Notes under the pieces: model-generated | What the model was told of the DNA's origin: nothing | The model's input: only the letters and a program-made list of their open reading frames with translations | The model's database searches: none | In this document: positions 55,082-64,000 of the stretch, piece by piece | How positions within the stretch are numbered: the stretch's first letter is position 1 | Layout: each line of letters starts with the position of its first letter | Assembly (NCBI GenBank): GCA_963576565.1 | Contig: OY755039.1 | Coordinates: 76,110,789 to 76,174,788, forward strand | Reading direction: 5' to 3' | DNA: 64,000 nt | From: Aspidapion aeneum | Taxonomy: Eukaryota; Arthropoda; Insecta; Coleoptera; Brentidae | Translations under genes and position numbers: made by a program

Positions 55082-55361
55082 CAGTAGCGGATCCAGGGGG
55101 GGCACTAGGGGCACTTGCCCCCCCCCTCCCCCCCGAGAATTTTTTGATCATACAAAAAATGTGTAAAAAGTAACGTTTATCTAATTAAAGTTCAAAATTT
55201 TTGCCTGCGGCGCATGAAAGTATCTATTATTATTATCATCGAAATTACAACCACTGACTAGTTCAATAAAATGCTGCTTAAAAAAATATATACCGTTTTT
55301 GACCAACAGAGAATGTCAGCTAATGTGCCCCCCCCGAGAAGCACCTCCGGATCCGCCCTTG
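55082..55361. mobile_element. 280-base hAT-like MITE with 8-bp target duplication
   Basis: ATGATAAA at 55074-55081 and 55362-55369. The array period confirms the empty site (ACTATGATAAAACTATAGG). Ends CAGTAGCGGATCC and GGATCCGCCCTTG, with long G and C tracts inside. Same family as 28118-28387. Confidence 0.9.
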
Positions 55362-55638
55362 ATGATAAAACTATAGGACAAAATTTCAAAACACGACAAT
55401 TTTAATTTATTTCCCTCCCCTATACATGTAAAGTTATGTAAAAGTAACATTGTGCACTTTCAGAAACGCTAGAGAGCTGAGCTTTGGAAGGCTGATAGGA
55501 ACTACGATAAAACCATGGAAAAAAATTAAAAAATCTCAAAAATTTAAGTAAGGCATTGCAAAAGTTTTGAACAATATTCCGCATATTTTACTACTTTAAA
55601 AATTAAGTATTATCCAATTCCTTTAAAAAAGAAGTGAA

Positions 55639-56001
55639 ATCATAATAAAAACATTTCATGTAAAAAAAGCCAAGTACGCGAAAATGGCATTCCGCAAAAA
55701 GAATTGAGATAAAAGTAAAGCCAAGTTTTCCAATACAAATTTCAAAATGAAAGGTTCTTACTAGTTTGGAAATATTTTTCTAAACTTGGCTATTACGGCT
55801 GTAAATGACTCTTAGGCACAGTGCTAAATTGAACATAAAGAAGTTTGGCTGTAATAGCAAAGTTTAAAAAAACATTTCCAAACTAGTAAGAACCTTTGAA
55901 ATTAGTATTGGAAAACTTGGCTTAACTTTTATCTCAATTCTTTTTACGGAATGCCATTTTCGCGTACTTGGCTTTTTTTTACATGAAATGTTTTTGTTAT
56001 G
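55639..56001. repeat. Family 1 palindrome, copy D
   Basis: About 363 bases with a small deletion in one arm (AACCTTTGAAATTAG against AACCTTTTATTTTGAAAT in the others). Confidence 0.85.
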
Positions 56002-56079
56002 TTTCTTATTTTTCGAAAATATTTAAGTTTTCTTTTAATTTATAAAAGAACACTTACTTATACCTAAAATACTACAAAA

Positions 56080-56900
56080 TAGTATTAAAAAAAAAAACAT
56101 TTTCAGAAAATAAGAATAAAAAAGTCATTTTAAAGAATCAAGTATGATTCTGTCCGACATCTTAAATTCTAAGATGGCGGCAAACTTTGAACATAATCTT
56201 TAAAAAGCAATCAATTCTCACTATGATTTTTTTATTTTACTAAAATCGGTTTAGTAATAACGAATTTATAAGAAAATTAATGCAGGCAGGATTGGGAATG
56301 CAATTGTATAATCTGTAAAGCAATGGTGGAAACAAAAATAGATTTGTTGAGAACCATGACACCGATTTTACTAATTTGTACCTCGTTTTGTGCGGGAAAA
56401 TAGTGCTTTTCTACAAATTAAAAAAAAATAAAACACTTTCGGAAAATAAGAATAAACACGCCATTTTAAAGATTCAGGTGTGATTCTGTCCGCCATCTTA
56501 AACTTTTAGATAGCAATAAACTTTGATTATGATCTTTAAAAAGCAATCAATTTTCACCAGGATGTTTTTTATTTTATTAAAATCGGTTCAGTAGCAATGA
56601 ATTTATAAGGGAATAAATGCAGGCATAATTGGCAAGGCAATTGTATATTATGCAAAACAATGGTAGAAACAAAAATATTTTTTTTAGAACCACTGAACCG
56701 ATTTTGCTGATTCATACCTTGTTGTGCATGGCCAGAACGCAGCTTTTTTATTAATTTTAAAAAAATGATTAAAACCTACAAGGGTACTATTTAGTTTCGT
56801 CCGCCATCTTGGATTTTGAGATGACGGACAAAAAATATATTTGGTGAAAACTCTAATTAGTTCTCTGTCAAGCGCAGTTTGTCCCATTAAAATCGACTGT
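56080..56900 (+). repeat. Tandem array with period of about 310-340
   Basis: Landmark phrase GTCCGCCATCTTAAA or GTCCGACATCTTAAA at 56152, 56488 and about 56798, and ACCGATTTT(A/G)CT phrases at about 56363 and 56698. Non-coding. Confidence 0.7.
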
Positions 56901-58803
56901 ATAGTTCAAAAGTTATAACGAAAAAAATGTTTCTTCTAAAAAACATTTTTTATTAATTCCAAATATATTTTTTTTCAATGCGTGAAAATTATTCAATAAA
57001 ATCAAATTCCTTGCTTTAAAAAAACCCTATCTACCAAAATTGTATGCAAACATATTGGTCAATAAACAGAAACTTGAAGATATTATTATCGACATTTAGA
57101 CAAAGTTGACTGGTGACAAACCACAATATTTTTACCTAATATGTTCTGAGCCACCGTGTATATTCTTTGTCGATTCTTAAATCATATTATAGTTTCGTTT
57201 CGCCACTATATTCAGCACATAGCGAGTGTTAGATTGGCTTGGAAATTATTGTACAAATTGCCATAATACATGCATATTGCCAATCCGCCGGCTCTGACAT
57301 AGGAAAGTGGAAAGCCACTTTCCAGTAGCTTTTCATAGTTTCCACAACCAACGTGTGGCAAAGGCGAACTTTCGGTTACCTCAGGGGTGGAACGAAATTT
57401 CTTATCGGGGGCATTTTACGTCTCTAAAAGGGTTTTGGTGATGGGTATAGTTCAAATTATACCCATTTGCAATGACGTCATTTTTGTTTATCTTTGTTTA
57501 GTATATTATAAACAGCGGTGACAATAAACTTTTAAAAAAAAGTAGTGTCTATGATTTAAATAGGTAGGTAATTGGTTATGTGAAGTATCCGTCACTGTCA
57601 ATCAAAAAACATTAATTGGCAAAAATATCTACGCCATACGTTTTCTTCTCACCTGGTGACGTCATTACAAAGGCATATAATTTAGACTATAGCAGCGGTG
57701 GATATTTTAAAAACAAGGATTGGTGTTTTTTATACGTTCGGTCAAGGCCAACACAAAAATAGAGGCCACGACCCTGAAAAAATCAGCTGTTCTCCCGGGG
57801 CTGAATTTTACATTGGGTCTTATGGGAGGTCAGACGTTTTTTTATGATATTTTCAAAATGGCACTACAGATTTCCGCAAAATTTCAGTGAAATATTCTCA
57901 GACACCATCTTGATATTCCACCAAACTTTTGTAAGAATGCAAGCTGATTAAAAGGTTAAAACCTTCAAGATTTAGCATTTCTTATTTTGAATTTAAATTA
58001 CCCGCCATGTACCGCATGCTAACTGTTATATTTGACATGTATTTGACTTTGTCATCAGTGTTTGTCACATTCGCTACTGCCTTAAACTTAATTTTTGTGT
58101 GAGCTAATGAAGCGGCTATGAAAAATTAGGGCTTACTATACATTTTAAAAAAATTGTTCTGCCAGAATAAAGTAAAAACAATCTCAAAAACGGCTTTATT
58201 TAAAAAAAAATCAAATATCCATGAACCGTCATTCCAACTTCAATATTTTAAAGACAATCAGCTGTGTCGTAACGTGACCATCAAAAAAAAATCAGCCCCG
58301 GATGTGACGTCAATAAAGTGGAGGATCATGGCCCGTCCATTTTGATAGCCCTGGTTCGGTAAAATTATTATCATTTGACGTAGAGCCAGATTCTTTACAT
58401 TTTACGTTTTGTTTTCTTCTCTGGTTGGTCAGTTTAGTAACATAGATTGCGTTCTGCTAATTTTTTAAATTCGGTAACTTATGACGTAACAAAGAACATT
58501 GTTACGTCATAACTAAGGGCTTTGTTACGTCATAACTGTAGTAAAAGTTTCATAAAAATCCTGATAGGTATTGCATAAGCAATAATCAATCTTTGGAATA
58601 ATACATTTTAAAATTATGTAGCTTTATGATGTCACAAATTAGCTCATAGCCGAAATGTCATACAAATTTTAATACTGCATAAAGCAAGATGGCGGAAATG
58701 GTAGCATACTGTTCTAAGGTTCGGCTTTATTTGTGTGGAGTAGAAGTCTCATACGAATTTGGACACAGATCAATATTTGAGATATAAGAGGATTATTAAA
58801 ATA
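56901..58803. other. No gene recognised
   Basis: Spacer with some motifs in both orientations (GTTACGTCATAAC three times at 58477-58540). No coding pattern or complete element found. Confidence 0.45.
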
Positions 58804-59027
58804 CAGCCAGGCTATAATTGTGCCAGGCACTATTTTGACAGTTAATCCTTCAAAATTGACATACCAAAGTCGAATGTAAAACTTTCGTCGTTTATTTTCA
58901 ATTAATAAAAGAAGGCACTATTTATTCCGGCTCATATAGTAAACAAAGACCGTGTGTTGAAAGATCATAGCTGATATTACAATGTGAAGGTGTCAAAATT
59001 GTGCCTGGCACTGTTATAGCCTGGCTT
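58804..59027. mobile_element. 224-base TA-flanked MITE
   Basis: Arms of about 35 bases: CAGCCAGGCTATAATTGTGC with CAGGCACTATTTTGACA, and inverse TGTCAAAATTGTGCCTGGCA, TAGCCTGGCT. TA lies at both edges. Confidence 0.7.
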
Positions 59028-59544
59028 TATTTCAATAATTCTCTAATAACTTTTAAAATTCAATAGCTTAGTGACGCTAAAACGTAACAAAAACGATGGC
59101 TAATAATGCAGAGGCCTTAGTGGTATATCTTTGAGCCAGTGTTAAGCCTAAATCATTTATTGTTGTAATCTGCAGAGTTTTTTCTAAGTGCTGAGTGGAA
59201 AAAAAAATATGCCACTTTAGTCAAACTCAGTATGTAGGTACTTGGGCACAATAGATCCATATGTGGTCGCAGTGCATGAAGGTCCAGTAGGGCCTGCCAC
59301 CACTTTGGAATACATACAATACATATGCTATAACGTACCAAAAACGATGGACGAAAATGCTAGTAAGCTGCCACACACACATTACGTAACGATTTTTTTA
59401 CTTCATTTCGACCCGCTTCCATATTGTGTTATAATTTGTAACGCCATTGCTAAACCTTCCCCAGTTTTCGATCACTTTAAATATTATTTTTTTCAACTTT
59501 TCAAAACTATGTATTCTATTGGGTGCAAATGATTATGTTATTTT

Positions 59545-60340
59545 AATTAATTTAAATGCCATGGCACTTTTTCTGCAAAAAACGTTTTTTTATTTTTTTT
59601 ATTTTATTGGTGTTTATTTTATGCAATTCTTTTTCATTTATAGGGTGGTCCAACGAAAAGTTTGCACCCAGCTTTTCTCTTTTTTTTGTAATTAAATTCA
59701 AAAATGCTCGGACATGTCGATTTTGCTTTTGAGAGGGACAAATCCTGATTCAAATTTGTAATAAAATACAGGGTGTCCCATTTGAAAAAATAAAGTTGAC
59801 ATCGGTAGAGCCTTTTTGACATACCCTGTACAATAAATAGCTGCATCAGGATTTGTCCCCCTCAAAAGCAAACTCGACGTGTCCGCATTTTTGAATTTAA
59901 TTACAAAAATAAGAGAAAAGCTGGGTGCCAACTTTTCGTTGGACCACCCTGTATATTATATGAAATTTGGTAGCCCTGCGCAATGCAGTGGATCACACTC
60001 CGACTCGATGCGAAGGCGACGCGACGAATGAAATTCAAAGCAGCGTCGAACATGCTGCCTCTTTTCTCTTGGCTCCGTCGAATAGAGATAGATTTTATCT
60101 GCAGGGTATATGAGTACAGTATTGGGCATTTTACCGTTGTTTAAATAGGAAAAATCAAATCAAATAAATTTTGTGGCTGGCACAGGCACAGGCTATCAGT
60201 TAGTCGTTCCTATTACTCGCATTCGCATTGTTTTTGTGCGTCGAGCATGGATGTTTCAATTTACTCCCTTTACAATACATTTCAAATATTTAAACAGAAT
60301 TTTTTGATAAATTTTGAATAATTTCTTGACGGAGTTCGGG
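59545..60340 (+). repeat. Dispersed repeat, copy 2 (with nested MITE)
   Basis: Same order of blocks as 39070-39540, beginning ATGCCATGGCACTTTTTCTG and, after the MITE, ATATGAAATTTGG, GCAGTGGATCACACTCCGAC and so on to AGCATGGATGTTTCAATTTA. Confidence 0.65.
59641..59953. mobile_element. Long-arm MITE, TAcAGGGTGGTCC ends
   Basis: Arms of about 110 bases, from TAGGGTGGTCCAACGAAAAG through AAATTCAAAAATGC to GGACAAATCCTGA, and inverse. TA-rich borders. The paralog near 39165-39192 lacks it. Confidence 0.75.
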
Positions 60341-60460
60341 TAGGCATGGGTAAGTTAAAAAAAAATTAAAAAACCCAAATATACTAGTAGTAGGTGAGTT
60401 TTTTAATAACTTGTTGGTAAACATTTAGGCGCAACACAATTTTCTTTACTGACTCAAAAT

Positions 60461-61042
60461 TAGAGGGGTTGAAAAAGTAACTATTCGTTACTCGAGTACT
60501 CGTTACTCGACAGATAAAGGAGTAACGAATACCGATCCGAAAATTAAGTGACTACTTTCGTTACTTTGATTCCTTCGATTATGTTCGTATTCAGTAGTCA
60601 CTCGAAAGTCGGTAATCCAAAATCAGGGAGTAACTATGATAACTTAAGTAACTAGCGCATTTAAATTGTATTTGTAAAAGCTAATTTTTTTGTATATTTT
60701 TTGAGTTCTCGTCTAAGATTGTTATTTTTGTCTCTATTTTTATTTACTTTTAGATTTTAAGTAGCATTTCTTTGTCTGTAAGTCATTAGATTTTTAAAAC
60801 AAAGTTATATCCTACCTTTATTTCGTTATTTTTAGCCCGCATTTTGAAAATTTCAATTGAATTTTTACATAATATCAACAACAAAAATATACCTACAAGT
60901 AAAATAATCTTCGAATTAACGAAAGTCCGAGAATTTTGCACTAATTGTAACGGTAACGGTAGTACCGAATATATAAAATGATTACTTAGTAGTCAAATAA
61001 CGATTAGTAACGAGTATTCAAGAACGAAAATCAACACCTCTA
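60461..61042. mobile_element. hAT-like element, 582 bases, 8-bp target duplication
   Basis: CTCAAAAT at 60453-60460 and 61043-61050. Ends TAGAGGGGTTGA and, reverse complemented, TAGAGGTGTTGA, the classic TAGnGGTG-type hAT terminus. The interior is filled with GTAACGAnTA-type words in both orientations. No transposase. Confidence 0.9.
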
Positions 61043-61050
61043 CTCAAAAT

Positions 61051-62076
61051 TCTGGCACTACCATGTTGTATTGACACGAGCCCCCGCTGCAAATTACCAA
61101 CCTTTGTCATCCACAAAACAAAAACTTTTAAAACTACTTTTGTTAGAATGCTTAATATCTCAGACAGGGAATTCACCGCGAATGATTAGCCGCCGGACCT
61201 TAAGCCGCGTATTCATTTGAGGCAGAATTATATAATAATAATAAATCGTCTTTACATAGGCGAGGTTTAGCAAACTGCTACTTCGCAAGCCTCGCAGCGG
61301 GACCAAACGAATGCTTAGTTTTCTAGAAAAGGTAGAGATGTAACTTTTGTTTTCAAAATATCTTCTAGACCTTTAGGGCAAAAGTAAAAGTTAAAGTGGT
61401 ATATTAAAATTATTACTAAGAGAAAAAAAAATTGAAGGGAGGAAAAGGCTGCTCGTTGCGGCACTGCGTTGCCTTGTATATCTACCTTTCCTTTGCTGCT
61501 GCTTCCTTTCGAGGTTTCTTATTGGATTTCCTAACTTGATTTTAGGGAAATTTTGAATTTTGGATGATTGCATTATGTTTGATGAAAAAACATTTTCCAA
61601 ATGATAAGCACAAATATTTACAACGGCGCAAACTGCCTTGAATGTGCTAAGGGCGGGAGAAAGTTTAAAAGACAGACAAAAGTTAATTTTTTTTTTGAGC
61701 TACTAGATTTATTAGAAACACTGAGGTTTTTTACATATCTAAGTATTTACAGAAAATAATATTATTAACAACAGATTTATTAAAAGAAAAATTTGGTGAA
61801 AAAAAAACGGGTTTCTAATAATAATTGTAAGGATTTTTATTTAATTTTTTACAATTATTCTCTTTATTGTAGCACAGCACATAATTTAATTTTTCTGTTG
61901 CAATTTTTAAGAAAAATATATCAATAAAAAATTGACAATTTTGTATTTTATCTAAAAAAAAGGGATTTAAAGCAAAATCTAAGCGCAAAAAAAATATTAT
62001 TTTGGCCATTTCTTCCACCCCTTAAAATTTGGTGCATTAGTTTGTTAAATTACATCATTAACAGTACGGAATGTTG
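61051..62076. other. No gene recognised
   Basis: AT-rich spacer. Nothing assignable. Confidence 0.45.
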
Positions 62077-62340
62077 TCAAATACGAAATTGCAAACAATG
62101 CAAGGACCTAAAGCTATAAACAACAAGTGAAATTAAAGAAAGAAAAATAAGAAAAAAGTTTATTATTAAATTTATGTATGGTTTCGGTAGTTCAATGTTT
62201 AGAAAGTTTGCGTAAACAGCAAGAGATCCCGGGTTCGAGTCCCGGCCAAAGCAAAAACTTTTTTCTTATTTTTCTTTCTTTAATTTCACTTGTTGTTTAT
62301 AGTTTTAGGTCCTTGCATTATTTGCAATTTGGTATTTGAT
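62077..62340. repeat. Palindrome with a tRNA-like sequence in the loop
   Basis: Arms of 84 bases (62077-62160 and 62257-62340) with about four mismatches: AATGCAAGGACCTAAAGCTA, ACAACAAGTGAAATTAAAG, AAAAATAAGAAAAAAG and inverse. Confidence 0.85.
62181..62253 (+). tRNA. tRNA-like sequence 1 (probably pseudogene or SINE head)
   Basis: 73 bases. Acceptor GTTTCGG pairs with CCAAAGC (one C-A mismatch, one G-U). The T arm CCGGG-TTCGAGT-CCCGG is perfect and gives a canonical B box. Anticodon stem TTTGC/GCAAG, loop GTAAACA with U33, would-be anticodon AAA. The D loop lacks the GG pair, so the A box is weak. An AAA anticodon is unusual in animals. Confidence 0.55.
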
Positions 62341-62579
62341 AATTATATTGGCAATCGCCCATTGCGATCAGATATTTTAACACACGAAAAGGTGATCTCA
62401 TGCTTTCAGACGTTGATTCTTTACGTCTAATTTGAGTTATCATACCTTTGACAGTGGGAAAGAAGAATTAAAGAGATCAGTTGGATGACTTGGTCGAGTT
62501 AATACCCTGAGAGTTTCTCGTTCTTGTATTGAGACACTGCAGCCTGTATAGATGAAAGTTTTCCGAAAATTTATTTATG

Positions 62580-62652
62580 GCTTCGGAAGTTCAATGTTTA
62601 GAATGTTTGCGTACAGAGCAAGAGATCCCGGGTTCGAGTCCCGGCCGAAGTA
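62580..62652 (+). tRNA. tRNA-like sequence 2 (probably pseudogene or SINE head)
   Basis: Acceptor GCTTCGG/CCGAAGT pairs fully (one G-U). Same perfect T arm and same D-loop defect. Anticodon stem TTTGC/GCAAG, loop GTACAGA, would-be anticodon ACA. Its 3' flank of 47 bases (62653-62699) is identical to that of copy 1. Confidence 0.55.
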
Positions 62653-62699
62653 AAAACTTTTTTCTTATTTTTCTTTCTTTAATTTCACTTGTTGTTTAT
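62653..62699 (+). repeat. 47-base tail shared with tRNA-like copy 1
   Basis: AAAAACTTTTTTCTTATTTT and on to CACTTGTTGTTTATA follows both tRNA-like sequences without change, then the copies diverge. This fits a SINE body or a co-duplicated flank. Confidence 0.7.
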
Positions 62700-64000
62700 A
62701 CTCTCTGTATGTTGTTGTATACAGAGATATATAAGAAGAAAATATGAAATATTTTGCTTGTTTTTGCTTTCCTTTAAAATTCCTTGCAACATCCAATTTG
62801 CGAAACTCAATCGAGTGACAGAGTTCCGTTTTCCATGTTGCATTCGACAAAATAAATAAAATAATAATTCCATGTAATAATATAGTTTATCCAATAACCC
62901 TGGGACTATTCCACAGAGGAAATAGAAAGGTCTGGAAAACATTTCCTAAAAGGTGTTGCTCTGCGCGTTTCATGTTTATTTACTTAATGTCGGTCGTGGC
63001 GTTTTATAATCTAATATGAGGAAAATTTAGCGGAAATTGACAAAATTTAAGTCCACTCACGATTAAGGACACTCATCTTAAAGGCAAGCGTTATAGGAAG
63101 CGAAGCCAATGTCAGGCTTTCTTTTTTGGTTATTAATTTTTACGGTGGATAGAATAGACCGGTGTTTTGATCTTATAAATATATGTCTAATTTTCATGTC
63201 ACTGTTAGTCCAGCTGATTTTGTAAACAGAAGTTAGATAATGATATGAACAACTAATATTTTTTGAACTTTTTAAAAATGAAGCCAGTTTTCCTACTATT
63301 TTTTAGTATAAAATTTTACACAAAAATTAAAATTCGAAGAAAATAATGTGTTCGTTTCAGCCTCAAAAAAAATCCGCTGACTTACATCTTTGTTTACTTC
63401 CCAAGACCTCGGTGCACCTTTGATACTAAACGATCACATTTAGTTTGACTTGTAGTTTAAGTTTTGTGTAATAAAATCAGACGACCCAAATTCGTCATTT
63501 CCGTGTATCACGAGACATCGAATTTTATTTTGGTCATTGACTTTGTGTAAAGTTTCAATTATTAGATGTAATTTTTTAAATTTTTGTCATTGTATTTATG
63601 ATTGTTTTGTTATGATTTTGCCTTGCTTTTAAACGGTACACAGAAAAAAAGAAGTTCTTCAGTTAAGAAAAGTAGTTTTCTTGCAAAAATTATCTTGACC
63701 CAAAAGCAAAAGTCTCGAACAAAATATTTTCTTTTCATCTAAGCAAACCGATTGTTTTGGGAAAAAAATATTTGTCTTGGTAAATTGTTTTGGTTAAAAA
63801 CAAACTGCCTTTAGCGAAGAAAAAGTGGTTTTGAACCAAGATATAAAATGTCTTACTAATATCTTCTTAACACAAATAAAGCTTTACTTTGCCTAAAGAC
63901 TTTTAATTTTTTAACTCTAAATATCCGGCATCTCAAAACGAATATGGCGATTTATTCCATAATACTAGAAACCACTAAACAAGAAGGTTGCCGCTTCCAT
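62700..64000. other. No gene recognised
   Basis: AT-rich sequence to the end of the window, without recognisable coding pattern or element ends. Confidence 0.45.

Larger units (their letters stand above)
53037..56001 (+). repeat. Family 1 composite repeat, copy D (longest)
   Basis: Head TATCTGAGGGCACGGTAGTG, CCTTGCCAAGTTCGCGCGCC, conserved CAGCCGATATTTGACC stretch and a short CACT tract. About nine monomers follow with a clear 142-base period (54313, 54455, 54597). Then come the junction block with GAACAATATTCCGCATATTT and the palindrome at 55639-56001. Two other elements sit inside the array (53410-54297 and 55082-55361). Confidence 0.8.

Noticed and set aside
62181..62253. Functional tRNA gene
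   Set aside because: Weak D arm and A box, an unusual anticodon and a palindrome context argue for a tRNA-derived repeat.

Overview
The window reads as an AT-rich, repeat-saturated stretch of a eukaryotic nuclear genome, most probably an arthropod (insect-like). The evidence is indirect: CR1-like, jockey-like and RTE-like non-LTR retrotransposon remains, a Penelope-like fragment, hAT, pogo-like, PIF/Harbinger-like and foldback DNA transposons, DINE/Helentron-style repeats with microsatellite cores, and a THAP exon pair with GT-AG introns. I see no rRNA, CRISPR array, LTR element or ordinary host gene with an intact reading frame, and no bacterial operons. The species cannot be named from sequence alone.

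Layout. 1-4.0 kb has no gene. 4.0-10.7 kb is a TIR transposon (ends CCCAAGTAACATT) split by a nearly complete CR1-like retrotransposon (5558-10326: coiled coil plus SGNH-type ORF1, endonuclease-RT ORF2, hexamer tail). 11.2-12.1 kb is a decayed Penelope-like ORF on the minus strand (RT plus GIY-YIG). 14.0-16.8 kb is a second copy of the same TIR transposon, split by a pogo-like element carrying a PHD-type transposase tail. Each copy supplies the empty site of the insertion in the other.

17.4-44.8 kb and 53.0-56.0 kb hold four large copies of one composite repeat, here called family 1 (head, CACT microsatellite, array of about 142-bp monomers, terminal palindrome of about 370 bp). A second family of similar plan (family 2: hairpin ends, GTCT microsatellite, about 120-bp monomers) lies at 19.1, 27.5, 30.4 and 37.7 kb. 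Between and inside them sit hAT elements recognised by 8-bp target duplications, a pair of hammerhead-ribozyme-like motifs in an inverted repeat (22.0-22.3 kb), a decayed THAP gene (33.9-36.0 kb), RTE-like RT fragments (39.6-42.6 kb), a pogo-like element keeping only the two ends of its transposase (41.5-42.6 kb) and jockey-like RT fragments (28.4 and 47.4 kb). A tandem duplication of 818 bp (50.2-51.8 kb), a foldback element with 9-bp target duplication (53.4-54.3 kb) and two tRNA-like sequences, one in the loop of a palindrome (62.1-62.7 kb), complete the picture.

The genes do not form a pathway. The only long open frames belong to the CR1-like element. What the window offers is a readable history of nested insertions: in at least eight cases the pre-insertion site can be read from a paralog or from the repeat period.
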